Assembly (NCBI GenBank): GCA_021323655.1 | Contig: JAJPKO010000034.1 | Location: 1 to 64,000, forward strand | Direction: 5' to 3' | Source: Acidobacteriaceae bacterium | Lineage (GTDB): Bacteria > Acidobacteriota > Terriglobia > Terriglobales > Acidobacteriaceae | Length of the DNA stretch: 64,000 nt | Shown here: piece by piece, positions 27,338 to 36,367 of the stretch | Numbering within the stretch: position 1 is the stretch's first letter | Layout of the letters: every line of letters begins with the position of its first letter | Position numbers and translations under genes: made by a program | The notes under the pieces: model-generated | The model's input: only the letters and a program-made list of their open reading frames with translations | Told to the model about the DNA's origin: nothing | The model's database searches: none

Positions 27338-28381
27338 TTATGCGGCTTTTGCGATTTTGCGCGCTTCTGTCATGCGCGGCTTCTTTTTCTGGAGGGACTT
27401 CCAGGCGATTCCGGTAAGGGCCAGGGCTGCACCTGCGAGCAGCCATTTGACATACATTTCTGCTTCCAGCTCAAGGCTGGAGGTTTTTGCTCGTGCATCG
27501 AAGCTGCCGTGTGCTCCGTGGTCGCCGGGTACGGGTTCCCAGAGGTTATCGGGCCGTGAGGAGTCTTCTGGTTCGCTGGTCTGCTGCGAACCATAGCCTG
27601 ACTTCGCGAGATAGTGATCGGCGTAAGAGGGCACAAGCTTGTTCCCGACGATGGCTTTGACCACAGACCATGCAGTGTAGTATTCGCGCTTTTCGGGATG
27701 ATGCGCGGCGTGGTAGATGGCACGTGCGGCGACCTCTGGCTGGTATATGGGCGGAACGGGCTGCGCTTTGCGGGGCAGGCGGCTTTTGACCCATCCGAAC
27801 TGCGGCGTGTTGAGCGCTGGCATTTGCACCATAACGGTGCGGACGCCGCTGTGGTCGTGCATCAGCTCTGTGCGGAGCGAGGCAAAGAAGCCGAGGATGG
27901 CGTGCTTGGATGCGCAGTATGCTGCCTGAAGCGGAATGCTGCGGTAGGCGAGAGCGGAGCCGACATGCACGATTACTCCGCGATCACGGGGCAGCATGTA
28001 TTTGAGGGCGGCGAGAGTGCCGTTCACAAAGCCAAGATAGTTGACTTCAGTGACGCGGCGAAATTCTTCAGCGGTCATTTCGCGGATGGGAGAAAAAACC
28101 GACGTCATGGCGTTATTGACCCATATGTCTATAGGGCCAAGCTCGCTTTCCACTCGCGCGGCGGCTTCCTGGATTTGCTGTGGCTGAGAAACGTCGGCGG
28201 GAAGGACGAGCGCTCTGCCTCCCATTTCTTCGATTTCCCGCTTGGCTGCTTCAAGACCATCGCGGCCCCTGGCGATCAGCCCGACGGATGCGCCGCGTCG
28301 AGCGAACTCCCGGGCCGTGGCACGGCCTGCTCCGGCTGATGCTCCTGTGATGACCACGACTTCTGGCTGAGGCATTTCCAT
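27338..28381 (-). CDS. SDR-family oxidoreductase with C-terminal membrane anchor
   Basis: 347 residues. An N-terminal Rossmann fold has the classical short-chain dehydrogenase motif TGASAGAGRATA (residues 12-23), DVSQP, the NNA strand signature and the active-site Ser followed by YCASK (Tyr-x-x-x-Lys). After about residue 255 comes a charged linker, then a single hydrophobic helix (about 308-326) and a basic tail, suggesting tethering to the inner membrane. The substrate is unknown. Confidence 0.88.
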   Translation of the reverse strand: MEMPQPEVVVITGASAGAGRATAREFARRGASVGLIARGRDGLEAAKREIEEMGGRALVLPADVSQPQQIQEAAARVESELGPIDIWVNNAMTSVFSPIREMTAEEFRRVTEVNYLGFVNGTLAALKYMLPRDRGVIVHVGSALAYRSIPLQAAYCASKHAILGFFASLRTELMHDHSGVRTVMVQMPALNTPQFGWVKSRLPRKAQPVPPIYQPEVAARAIYHAAHHPEKREYYTAWSVVKAIVGNKLVPSYADHYLAKSGYGSQQTSEPEDSSRPDNLWEPVPGDHGAHGSFDARAKTSSLELEAEMYVKWLLAGAALALTGIAWKSLQKKKPRMTEARKIAKAA

Positions 28382-28511
28382 CTCCGCTTCCGCGAAGTTG
28401 GATGCGGGATGAATTTGATGGAGATGCGCGGGACGGGCGCTTGCGAAATGCTAAAGTTGTGCGCAGACCCTCGACCCAGGTCATGGATGACAGGTCAAAA
28501 GCGGGTTGTTT

Positions 28512-29339
28512 TTATGAGGGGAATTGCGCTTGCAGCCATGCTTCAAGCTGAGCTGCCGGAATTCTGATGCCCAGGAAAAACTGGCCGAAGAGGGCGTAGA
28601 CGGCGCTGACGCGGTCGAAGCGCATTTCGTAGATCAGCTTTTTAAAGACGAGGGCGTCTTCAGCGAAGAGGTCCACGCCCCATTCCCAATCATCGAAGCC
28701 GATGGAGCCGGTGATGATCTGGCGTACCTGGCCCGCATAACGGCGACCAATCATGCCATGTTCGTGCATCATCTGCTGGCGGTCTGCCATGGGCTCGGTG
28801 TACCAGTTGACCTGCTCGCCGCGTTTGCGGTCCATGGGGTAGAAGCAGATGTATTTTGTCTCCGGGATGGCAGGGTAGAGGCGCTGGGCCATGGCTTTCG
28901 ACTGGCGCTCGACGACTTCGCGAATACCGGCATCCCACTCTGGAGTACCGGGTTCTAGACCTTGTTCGGCCAGGGCTGTGTAGGTTTTGGCGGAAGACTC
29001 GTACAGACCCAATTCGACTACCGAGAGGTAAGAATGCGAAGGCCGGAGAAAGTCATGCAGGCGCGCCCGGGCAAGCTGAAGCTGGACGCGGTCCAAAGCT
29101 GCGAATGAGTTGCGGAAATGGACGAAGAGGATGTCTCCCTTGTGGCCAAGAAGCGAGAAGATGGCGGACTGGCTGGGAGCGTCCTGCTCCCAAAGCGCAA
29201 GAAGGTTTGTGGCTTCATGGATGCAGGTTTGCTTTTCGCCGGAAGGGAGTTTCTTCCAGGCAGTCCAGTCGAAGTGAAACATCTGATGTAAGACGCTTGA
29301 GCCTTCAAGCGTAATGGGGACGCTGGGTAATTCGGGCAA
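28512..29339 (-). CDS. hemQ: Coproheme decarboxylase HemQ (chlorite-dismutase family)
   Basis: Oxidatively decarboxylates coproheme III to haem b in the coproporphyrin-dependent pathway. 275 residues, a chlorite-dismutase-like fold. The signature YICFYPMDRKRGE ... NWY ... MMHEHGMIGRRY contains the proximal His and the substrate Tyr region, followed by GSIGFDDWEWGVDLFAED and FGQFFLG. This form is found in actinobacteria, firmicutes and acidobacteria, which supports the taxonomic reading. No other haem gene is nearby; ssb is 23 bp upstream on the same strand and may share its transcript. Confidence 0.92.
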   Translation of the reverse strand: MPELPSVPITLEGSSVLHQMFHFDWTAWKKLPSGEKQTCIHEATNLLALWEQDAPSQSAIFSLLGHKGDILFVHFRNSFAALDRVQLQLARARLHDFLRPSHSYLSVVELGLYESSAKTYTALAEQGLEPGTPEWDAGIREVVERQSKAMAQRLYPAIPETKYICFYPMDRKRGEQVNWYTEPMADRQQMMHEHGMIGRRYAGQVRQIITGSIGFDDWEWGVDLFAEDALVFKKLIYEMRFDRVSAVYALFGQFFLGIRIPAAQLEAWLQAQFPS

Positions 29340-29362
29340 TGCGGACCTCCGACAAATGGTGT

Positions 29363-29821
29363 TCAGAAGGGGATGTCGTCGTCGCTGATTTCAGCAGACT
29401 GGCTGAGATCGTCTTGCGCAGTGGAGCTCTGATTGTATGATGAGGCCCCGGAGGAGCGCGAGTAGCCGCCGGATTCACCTTCACCGCGACCGCTTAACAG
29501 AGAAAGGTCGTTGACGATGATTTCTGTGCGGTATTTTTTCTCCCCGGTGTTCTTGTCATCCCAGGAGCGGGTCTGGATTTTGCCCTCGACATAGAGTTTC
29601 GAACCTTTTTTGACATAGTCGCGAATGATTTCAGCGGTGCGCTGAAAGGCGACGAGGTTGTGCCACTCGGTCTTGTCAGTCCAGTTCCCGGCCTGGTCTT
29701 TGGTGCGGTCTGTGGTGGCAAGAGAAAAGCTGGCGATGATGGCACCATTCGGGGTTGCCCGGATTTCGGGATCTTTGCCTACATTTCCCAGAAGAATGAC
29801 TTTATTGACGCTCTTTGCCAT
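29363..29821 (-). CDS. ssb: Single-stranded DNA-binding protein Ssb
   Basis: 152 residues. The OB fold occupies residues 1-108 (NKVILLGNVGKDPEIR, FSLATTD, TEWHNLVAF, KGSKLYVEGKIQTRSW). A Gly/Ser-rich flexible linker follows and the protein ends in the acidic DDDIPF tail that recruits replication and repair partners. It acts as a tetramer on single-stranded DNA. hemQ follows immediately downstream. Confidence 0.96.
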   Translation of the reverse strand: MAKSVNKVILLGNVGKDPEIRATPNGAIIASFSLATTDRTKDQAGNWTDKTEWHNLVAFQRTAEIIRDYVKKGSKLYVEGKIQTRSWDDKNTGEKKYRTEIIVNDLSLLSGRGEGESGGYSRSSGASSYNQSSTAQDDLSQSAEISDDDIPF

Positions 29822-29953
29822 AAATCCTTCGCTTTGTTGTCCTGTTATTCCTGAGGGGTAATTCTGCCAGGCACGATTGCATGATCCTGTCAGTTTTTCT
29901 GGTCAGTCATGCCAATCCTACTACATCCGTGCGGCCGGATTCGAGACACCTGA

Positions 29954-30085
29954 GATCGCGGCCTGACATGCATTGGGGGCTGGCACTATGATCGTGGACT
30001 CGATGAGAAGCCTGGCGAATCCGGCGGGTATCCGCCGCCGCGCGATGTGATTCACTGGATGAGGGAGTCTGGATTGTTCTCTTAG
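29954..30085 (+). pseudogene. Remnant of a protein C-terminus (unidentified)
   Basis: After an in-frame TGA (29951-29953) the frame stays open to a TAG at 30083-30085 and reads as a plausible protein end: GWHYDRGLDEKPGES, then GGYPPPRDVIHWMRESGLFS. The composition is unlike random sequence, and no start codon or ribosome site precedes it. It is interpreted as the tail of a lost gene. The rest of the 343-bp gap between ssb and the RbsD-like gene shows only a 23-codon minus-strand frame (30082-30153) and no clear signal. Confidence 0.4.
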
Positions 30086-30164
30086 AACCAGATACCGTAG
30101 ACTTGATGCTCGTATTCAGACCAGATGCGCTTGGCCTGCTGTGCAGGGTGCATGAAGAAGAATC

Positions 30165-30554
30165 ATGCTGAACCGTGGAATTCTGAACCCTCATATCAAC
30201 TCGCTACTGGCGCGTGTGCGCCATACGAACACGCTTGTGATTGCGGACCGCGGGTTTCCGTACTGGCCCATGATTGAGACGGTGGACATCTCGCTGGTGG
30301 ATGATGTGCCTCGCGTGCTGGAGGTGCTGCGGGCGATTCGCGACAACTACAGCATCAGCCGGATTTTTATGGCGGAGGAGTTCCGCCAGCAGAACACTTC
30401 TTCTGTGGTGCTGGAGTTTACCGAGGCAATGAAGGGCGTGGAGGTGCAGTTTGAGCCGCATGTGGCCCTTAAAACGCGCGTGCCCCAGGCGATTGGGCTG
30501 ATTCGTACAGCAGACACCATTCAGTATGCCAACATGATTGTAGAGTCGGGTTGA
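30165..30554 (+). CDS. RbsD/FucU-family sugar mutarotase or pyranase
   Basis: A 129-residue protein of the RbsD/FucU transport-protein family, which interconverts pyranose/furanose forms or anomers of free sugars. The N-terminal LNRGILNPHINSLLARVRHTNTLVIADRGFP carries the conserved His and Asp of the RbsD type. The C-terminal YANMIVESG is the substrate-binding end. It faces, tail to tail, a dehydrogenase and a lactonase that would act on such sugars. Ribose or a 6-deoxyhexose are both possible. Confidence 0.85.
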   Translation: MLNRGILNPHINSLLARVRHTNTLVIADRGFPYWPMIETVDISLVDDVPRVLEVLRAIRDNYSISRIFMAEEFRQQNTSSVVLEFTEAMKGVEVQFEPHVALKTRVPQAIGLIRTADTIQYANMIVESG

Positions 30555-30569
30555 GCTACAGACGAACCG

Positions 30570-31595
30570 TCACCCCATTTGCTCGTTGAGGGAAACCATG
30601 ATCTTTGTAAATTGCCCGGGATTTCGGTCCCACTCCGCCAGGATTTCTGGAGCTTGTTGCAAAGGAACAACTGTGCTGATGGCTGACTCTACCGGGAAGC
30701 GCTTCTGTTCAAGCATGGCGATGACTTCCTGAAAGTCGCGGGGCAGCGCATTGCGCGCGCCCATGATGTCGAGTTCTTTCTGCACAAAGAGACGGGTTTC
30801 GTACGTCACCGGTTCTTTTGCATAGCCTATGTAGACAACTCGCCCTGTAAATGCAACAAGATCTACGGCAGCGCGGAAGGTCTCGGGCCTTCCAACGGCT
30901 TCTATCACGACCTGCGGACCGAGGCTGCCGGTGAGTTCTTTCAGTGTTGTTTCGACATTTTGTTGCTTCGAGTTGATGGTGTGCGCAGCGCCGGCTTTTT
31001 TCGCAATTTCAAGCTTGCCGTCATCCACATCTATGGCAATAGTCTTTGCTCCACGGAAAGACGAGGCGGCGATCGCGCCGAGGCCGACTCCTCCACAGCC
31101 GAAGATGGCAACGGTGTCTGCATCGTTGATGTGGGCGCGCGCGACGGCGTGGCAGCCAATGGTCAGCGGCTCGACGATGGACAGCTCGCGCAGGTCCAAC
31201 TGCGCCGCATAGAGTTTCTCCAAAGGAACAGAGATGTATTCACGCAGCGCGCCGTCACGCTGGACGCCCAGGGTCTGATTGAACTGGCATGCGTTGTTTC
31301 TGTGATTCCGGCAGGCGGCACAGGTTCCGCAGCTTGTGTAGGGGGACAGTGTTACATCCATGCCTGCGCGGAGGCCATGGTCGTTTGCGTCCACTTCTTC
31401 AATGGTGGCGGCAATTTCATGACCGGGAATGCGCGGGTAGGAGACGAGAGGATTGAGGCCACGATACGAATTGAGGTCGCTGCCGCACAGACCGACATAG
31501 CGCACGCGAAGCAGCGCCTCTCCCGGCTTGCGGACGGGCGCCGGAACATCTTCGATTTGAAGTAGGCCAGGGGCGCGCAGCACCAAAGCCTTCAT
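30570..31595 (-). CDS. Zinc-dependent sugar/polyol dehydrogenase (MDR family)
   Basis: A 341-residue medium-chain dehydrogenase from the ATG at 31595. Catalytic zinc ligands appear in CGSDLNSY and GHE; the structural zinc lobe has four Cys in CGTCAACxxxxxxxC. The NAD(P)-binding motif is FGCGGVGLGAIAAS at about 165-178. Similar proteins oxidise polyols or L-fucose/L-galactose-type sugars. The ATG overlaps the upstream lactonase stop by 4 bases (31592-31595), so the two are a coupled pair; a dehydrogenase-lactonase pair fits oxidation of a sugar to its aldonate. Confidence 0.88.
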   Translation of the reverse strand: MKALVLRAPGLLQIEDVPAPVRKPGEALLRVRYVGLCGSDLNSYRGLNPLVSYPRIPGHEIAATIEEVDANDHGLRAGMDVTLSPYTSCGTCAACRNHRNNACQFNQTLGVQRDGALREYISVPLEKLYAAQLDLRELSIVEPLTIGCHAVARAHINDADTVAIFGCGGVGLGAIAASSFRGAKTIAIDVDDGKLEIAKKAGAAHTINSKQQNVETTLKELTGSLGPQVVIEAVGRPETFRAAVDLVAFTGRVVYIGYAKEPVTYETRLFVQKELDIMGARNALPRDFQEVIAMLEQKRFPVESAISTVVPLQQAPEILAEWDRNPGQFTKIMVSLNEQMG

Positions 31596-32440
31596 GCGTT
31601 GGGCCCTTTCAGGCCATACACTCGAATTGCATTGCCGCCCAAAATGGCTTCCTGTTCCGCCACTGAAAGATGGGAAAGCAGCGTGGTGAGGGTCTGCCAC
31701 CACTGCTGATATCCAGAGGCGACGGTGCACACGGGCCAGTCAGAACCGGCGAGCAGGCGGTAGGGGCCGAACGCCTCCAGCGCAACTTCGACATAAGGCC
31801 GCAGGTCCCCGATGGTCCAGCGCTGCCAGTCTGCTTCCGTAATAAGGCCGCTGAGTTTGCAACTCACGTGCGGGCGGCGGGCAAGCTCGCGGAGGTGCTC
31901 CCGCCAGGGCGAGAGTTCAGCCGCGCGTATGTTTGGTTTTGCCAGATGGTCCAGAACAAATGGCTGATTGGGGTGAAGGTCCACAAACTGCGTCGTGATA
32001 GGCAGGTGACGGGCATAGATCAGAACGTCGTAGACAAGATTTCTGTCTTTGAGCAGGCGGATTCCGCGATTGAAATCATCGCGCAGCATGTAGCGATCGT
32101 CGGGTTCATCCTGAAGGACGTGCCGCAGACCGCACAGCTTTGGATGGGAACCGAGATTTTCAAGTTGGGCAGGGAAGTCCGGGCTGCTGAGGGGTGCCCA
32201 GCCGACTACACCCGCAATATAAGGGTGTTCGTCAGCCATTTTCAGAAGCCACTGTGTTTCTTCCATTGTCTGGCGTGCCTGCACAGCAATGGAGGCATCA
32301 ACGCCTGCCGTCGTGATTTCACCTGCGAGGTGCGCGGGTAAAAAATCGCGCCGGAGTACCTGCATCTTTTCGTTGATCCAGGAATATTCGTCCGGGGTAT
32401 ATCTCCAGAAGTGCTGGTGAGCATCTACACGTTTAAACAT
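31592..32440 (-). CDS. COG3618 amidohydrolase, probable sugar lactonase (fuconolactonase-like)
   Basis: 282 residues from the ATG at 32440, which gives the standard N-terminus FKRVDAHQHFWRY with the metal-binding HxH. Other landmarks are VQARQTMEET, GVVGWAPLS, GLRHVLQDEPD, VLDHLAKP and GSDWPVC (metal Asp). This family includes L-fuconolactonase and L-rhamnono-gamma-lactonase. With the downstream Zn dehydrogenase and the RbsD-like protein it suggests non-phosphorylative oxidation of a deoxysugar. The exact sugar cannot be read from sequence. Confidence 0.88.
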   Translation of the reverse strand: MFKRVDAHQHFWRYTPDEYSWINEKMQVLRRDFLPAHLAGEITTAGVDASIAVQARQTMEETQWLLKMADEHPYIAGVVGWAPLSSPDFPAQLENLGSHPKLCGLRHVLQDEPDDRYMLRDDFNRGIRLLKDRNLVYDVLIYARHLPITTQFVDLHPNQPFVLDHLAKPNIRAAELSPWREHLRELARRPHVSCKLSGLITEADWQRWTIGDLRPYVEVALEAFGPYRLLAGSDWPVCTVASGYQQWWQTLTTLLSHLSVAEQEAILGGNAIRVYGLKGPNA

Positions 32441-32600
32441 GGTTTTCGGATTTTCCGGAAAGCCAGACGTTATTTGCAACAGGTGCAAGGATGGAATGTA
32501 CTCTGGCCATAATTTTTGCGTCTACCGATGTGCGTAAGGTATGCAGGTTGTATTGTACACATGCCGACAAGCGTGCTGGCAATCAAAGAGCACCAGTGCG

Positions 32601-32736
32601 ATGAGGCTGTTCCCAACACTGAGGCATGCCATTGCGCTTGGTCCGGCACAGCCGGAAGCTTATTACCTGTTGGGGCGAGCGTATGAAGCAATGGGGAATA
32701 AGGCTGAGGCCCATAAGCAGTTCGCGATACACATAA
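32601..32736 (+). pseudogene. TPR-protein remnant
   Basis: In one frame, 32601-32736 reads TLRHAIALGPAQPEAYYLLG followed by RAYEAMGNKAEAHKQFAI, a textbook tetratricopeptide unit. The frame outside it is meaningless and runs into the tRNA gene. No proper start or full-length protein exists, so this is the debris of a TPR gene just upstream of tRNA-Asp. The rest of the gap 32441-32939 shows nothing else I can support. Confidence 0.55.
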
Positions 32737-32939
32737 CTTGCAGAAAGGCCAGTTGGACAAACTGGCCCCCAAATGCCGCGCCAGGCCGCACCTCCCGCGC
32801 AATGATTCTGTTACAATTGGAGGGATATCACGAAGACAGGTTTGATGATGCAGGCGAGTCTTTGTGGCAGAAAGGTAGAAGTTTCCTCTTCCTGACTGTG
32901 CCATGGCGCGCGAAATCATTTATAGTTAGAAGAGCAAAA

Positions 32940-33016
32940 GGGGACGTAGTTCAGTTGGTTAGAATGCTGCCCTGTCACGGCAGAGGTCGCGGGTTCGAGC
33001 CCCGTCGTCCCCGCCA
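32940..33016 (+). tRNA. tRNA-Asp (GUC)
   Basis: A complete 77-nt cloverleaf with encoded CCA. Acceptor arms are GGGGACG / CGTCCCC with discriminator G, the D-stem is GTTC/GAAT, the anticodon arm is CTGCC-CTGTCAC-GGCAG with anticodon GTC, and the T-arm is GCGGG-TTCGAGC-CCCGT. A TATAGT box ends 14 bp upstream. The downstream operon and recombinase remnant suggest that this tRNA served as an integration site. Confidence 0.97.
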
Positions 33017-33148
33017 TAGATTCTAAAAGACTTAGAAGCTATGGCACACCACAGGTGACAAACAAATCCGGGTCCAATAAAGGTCCATTAAGCCAACCTG
33101 AGCTTCCTGCGGGTCTATCGTAGTTGGATGCCGTTTCTAACAAGGCAA

Positions 33149-34165
33149 TTACCAGCTTGATCTTGCCCAGGCGATGATGAAGGTGGCTATAATGAGAACA
33201 CCGGATCCGGCGATCATCTGATAGAAATTGGCCCGTGGCCGCTCTCGCCATTCGCCCAAGGATACTCCCCACCCATTGGAGGCGATCACGATGAGGCCGA
33301 TAAAGACAGGCCAGCCAACGCTGGTTCCCACCGAACCTAGACTTGTCGCACCGCGTGCATAGAGAAAGATGCTGATCATCCAAATAACAGCCATCCCCGA
33401 TACGAAGATTGCATCGCGGCCCGACCCTTCCCTCTGGAACAGGGCCGCCTGGTGCGTGACTACGAGGCGATAGAAGCACCAACCGGCTTGCGATACGGCG
33501 CCGGCAGAAAGCAGGATGGCCCATGCAAGCCATGGCACAAGAGTGTCAGTGCGGGTGAACCGAGGCATGAGAGATGTGCCGTACTGAATTCCCAAATTCA
33601 ATAATGGAGAACCCAGTCCCCCGAGCGCTGCAATGATTAACCCCTTTCGGAATTTTGCCCGCTCTGCATCGGTAGATCGGGCCGCGGTCCCCGCGCCTCT
33701 GGAAACTGTGCCGGCAGTTGCGCACAGGGTGACCCCAACCACCATCGTGATGACGCCTAGCAGGAATACCCAATCGGAGATCGTACGGAAGGCAATCCCG
33801 CGCACGATCGCGAATGGAACAAGCGCACCTACTACGATGGAAAGACCGAGTTGAATTGAAATGCCCAGGGCAATACCGAGCAGATCAATCGCCAAGCCGT
33901 AAAGCAGCGAAGCTACGCCCCATATCAAGCCCAAGGCAACCAAAGCCGCGAGTCTGTGCAATGGAATGGCTGCGATGAGTCCTTTCCATTCCGGGACCGC
34001 GATCAAGATGGCGCTCCACGGGATGACAACCATGGCGAGAATGGAAAAGAGGCCCCAGATATGTTCGAACCTCCATACGCGGGCCCTTTTCATAGGAACG
34101 GCAAAGCTGCCGTTCAATGCGCCTCCGATTACAATCCCCAGCCAACTGCCCAGGCCATCTACCAC
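33149..34165 (-). CDS. RhaT-like sugar/proton symporter
   Basis: 338 residues with about ten hydrophobic helices, of the L-rhamnose-proton symporter (RhaT) family within the drug/metabolite transporter superfamily. The N-terminal GGALNGSFAVPMKRARVWRFEHIW and GIQYGT...GGLGSPLLNLG-type segments are characteristic. The GTG start at 34165 overlaps the stop of the upstream enolase-superfamily gene by 7 bases, making it the last gene of the five-gene operon. It would import the sugar or sugar acid that the operon's enzymes process; rhamnose itself is not assured. Confidence 0.85.
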   Translation of the reverse strand: MVDGLGSWLGIVIGGALNGSFAVPMKRARVWRFEHIWGLFSILAMVVIPWSAILIAVPEWKGLIAAIPLHRLAALVALGLIWGVASLLYGLAIDLLGIALGISIQLGLSIVVGALVPFAIVRGIAFRTISDWVFLLGVITMVVGVTLCATAGTVSRGAGTAARSTDAERAKFRKGLIIAALGGLGSPLLNLGIQYGTSLMPRFTRTDTLVPWLAWAILLSAGAVSQAGWCFYRLVVTHQAALFQREGSGRDAIFVSGMAVIWMISIFLYARGATSLGSVGTSVGWPVFIGLIVIASNGWGVSLGEWRERPRANFYQMIAGSGVLIIATFIIAWARSSW

Positions 34166-35328
34166 GCGAGGCGCACTCCGAATCTGGCCATTGAATCCTC
34201 ACGAAGAGTTGTCCCAGCGCCAGGCATCACGGGACTCACAAATTGCCCATCAGTGATCGTAGCCGGCTCCACAAAGCAGTCGCGTGTCCATGGGATGTAT
34301 TCCAAAATTGAGCAGGAGGCGTGTGCTAACGCAAGGTGGAGATGGATCTGCATCATGTCTCCGATGTGCGGCGCGACGGGCAGTCGATGCGCCCGAGCCA
34401 GATCCGCCACCTGCCACCACTCGGTAATGCCGCCCAGCCGTGTCGCGTCGGGCTGGACGTAGTGGGTTGCGTTAGCCCGAGTAAATGCGGCAAACGCATC
34501 CAGGGAATAGAGCTGCTCCCCAATGGCGATCGGTGTTCGCATGGATTGGGCCAGTCGTTGGTGGCCTTCCACATCGTCATACCAAAGCGGTTCTTCGAAC
34601 CACGTCACATCGAGGTCATCGAAATGTCGTCCCAACTCGAGAGCGGCGGGAAGATCGCACCGTCCGTTCGCATCCACCATGATTCGGATGTCACTACCCA
34701 CCGCGTGCCGAATCGCCTCGACGCGTGCGATGTCCCGGCGGGGATCGGGCAGACCCACTTTGACCTTTACCGCCTTGAAGCCGTGCTCCTCGACAGACCG
34801 CCGGCAATTTGCGACTAAATCTTCCAGACTCAGATTCAACCAGCCCGCATCGGTGTTATAGGCGGCGATGCCCTGGGGCGAACTCCCGCCTAACAACCGC
34901 CACAATGGCAGGCCGGCCGCCTTGGCTTTGAGATCCCAGAGAGCGATGTCGACGGCGGCCAGTGCCAGCTGCGTGATTCCGGCCCGGCCGACCCACTGAC
35001 TGGGAGGAAAGTGGTAGAGCTTCCTCCACACAAAGTTCACATGATGAATCGACTCGCCGAGCAGCAGCGGCGCATAGACACGAGCGATGCAATCCGTGAT
35101 GAGCAGGTCGGAACCTAAGTGGCCATGCGTACCTGTGTAACCATACCCACATAATCCGCCATCGGTCCGAAGCACCACCCCGGCGACACCCCAATGCGTC
35201 AAGTGATGCATGCTGTCCGCGACAGAGTTTCCAGTTACCGGCACGTGCAACAAAAAAGGCTCGACTGCCGTGATCTTCAATGGTTGAATCGGCGTTTCAG
35301 CAAGCCCAGGTTGCAGTTGAATTATCAC
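34159..35328 (-). CDS. Enolase-superfamily acid-sugar dehydratase (mandelate racemase group)
   Basis: 389 residues from a GTG at 35328 that has a good GGTGAG site; the ATG at 35394 would overlap the upstream gene by nearly 60 bp. The capping domain occupies about residues 15-130. The barrel carries K188-x-K190 (KVKVG), metal ligands D219 (MVDANG), E245 (WFEEPL) and E271 (IGEQ), and H321 (APHIGD). This Lys/His pair is that of mandelate-racemase-type enzymes, many of which dehydrate aldonates such as rhamnonate, fuconate or galactonate. The product would be a 2-keto-3-deoxy acid. Confidence 0.88.
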   Translation of the reverse strand: MIIQLQPGLAETPIQPLKITAVEPFLLHVPVTGNSVADSMHHLTHWGVAGVVLRTDGGLCGYGYTGTHGHLGSDLLITDCIARVYAPLLLGESIHHVNFVWRKLYHFPPSQWVGRAGITQLALAAVDIALWDLKAKAAGLPLWRLLGGSSPQGIAAYNTDAGWLNLSLEDLVANCRRSVEEHGFKAVKVKVGLPDPRRDIARVEAIRHAVGSDIRIMVDANGRCDLPAALELGRHFDDLDVTWFEEPLWYDDVEGHQRLAQSMRTPIAIGEQLYSLDAFAAFTRANATHYVQPDATRLGGITEWWQVADLARAHRLPVAPHIGDMMQIHLHLALAHASCSILEYIPWTRDCFVEPATITDGQFVSPVMPGAGTTLREDSMARFGVRLAW

Positions 35329-35335
35329 AGTTATC

Positions 35336-36367
35336 TCACCTTTCCACGCAGGATTCATAGAGACGGAGCAATACGTCCAGCGTGGCCAGCCCATCAGCGG
35401 CCGTCACGCGCGGTTTCGCACCGGTATCAAGACAATCGAGAAAATGGCTAAGCGCGGCCTGGAAGCTGTACATGTAAGACTCAGCCGGCTGATGCGTGAG
35501 CCAACCCTGCCATTCAAGCGGCATCGCCTCAGCCACTTCCGAAAAGTACTCCACCCTCGGATTGGGGCTGATTTCGTAACGAATGGACCCCTTATCACCG
35601 GAGATTTCCAGCGAATTCAGGTATCCCAGCGGCCAGTCGTGCTGATACCCGGGCAGTTTGTGCCCATAGCTCACAAAAAGTTGTGCCAGCGCGCCAGAAC
35701 GGTACCGCAAAGTCGCGGCTGCATGATCTTCGCCTTCCATCTCGGGTCGGCATAGATTGGCAGTGTATCCGTTTACCGATTGGACCTCTCCGAAGATAGC
35801 GCGCAAGCAGTACACCAAGTGTGCGCCGGCATCCACCCAGCAGCCGCCGCCGGTCTTTTCACGGCTCAGACGAAAATCCCAGGGCCTGAAAGTCAGCCAG
35901 CCGGCTGAACTGCCTTTGGCGAAGAGAGGACGGCCGAGCCAGCCCTTTCCAACGAATTCGAGGATGCGTTCGAAGGCAGGGTGAAACAGTCCTGTATGAG
36001 CGATCAACAGCGGGATTCCAGTTTTCTCCACAACATCCACAATTCCCTGCGCATGTTCCCGTGTAGCGGCGATGGGTTTTTCCATAAACACCGGTTTGCC
36101 GGCCTTGGCCGCCGCAGTTACATACTCCAGATGAATGTGGTGTGGCAGGAATAAACAAACCGCATCCGGATTGACTTCCTTGATCATTGGCTCGAAAGAA
36201 TCGAAGGCGGGCACACCCCACTCTGCGGTCCGCAGTCTTCGTGCCTCCGCGCGGCTGTCGCAAACGGCCACGAGTCTGGCCCTCTCCTGCATTTGTTGGA
36301 TCGAGTTATAATGCACATCGGCTATCCGGCCAGCACCGACGAAGGCAAGTTGATGTTGCTTCATCAT
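35336..36367 (-). CDS. Gfo/Idh/MocA-family NAD(P)-dependent oxidoreductase
   Basis: 343 residues. An N-terminal Rossmann fold (AFVGAGRIADVHYNSI), CDSRAEA and the family EKP motif (GKPVFMEKPIA, about residues 92-102) are followed by the alpha/beta domain with the active-site segment DAGAHLVYCLRAIFG, whose His is catalytic in many members. Typical substrates are the hydroxyl groups of sugars or cyclitols. It starts within the stop of the upstream creatininase-like gene (ATGA, 36364-36367) and precedes the dehydratase by 8 bp. Confidence 0.9.
   Translation of the reverse strand: MMKQHQLAFVGAGRIADVHYNSIQQMQERARLVAVCDSRAEARRLRTAEWGVPAFDSFEPMIKEVNPDAVCLFLPHHIHLEYVTAAAKAGKPVFMEKPIAATREHAQGIVDVVEKTGIPLLIAHTGLFHPAFERILEFVGKGWLGRPLFAKGSSAGWLTFRPWDFRLSREKTGGGCWVDAGAHLVYCLRAIFGEVQSVNGYTANLCRPEMEGEDHAAATLRYRSGALAQLFVSYGHKLPGYQHDWPLGYLNSLEISGDKGSIRYEISPNPRVEYFSEVAEAMPLEWQGWLTHQPAESYMYSFQAALSHFLDCLDTGAKPRVTAADGLATLDVLLRLYESCVER

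Noticed and set aside
32541-33026. 161-codon plus-strand frame as a real gene
   Set aside because: It runs straight through the tRNA-Asp gene; only one TPR-like stretch is meaningful, so it is treated as gene debris.
33017-33148. attL/attR duplication of the tRNA-Asp 3' end
   Set aside because: No second copy of the tRNA 3' sequence could be found by eye elsewhere in the window, so no att sites are annotated.
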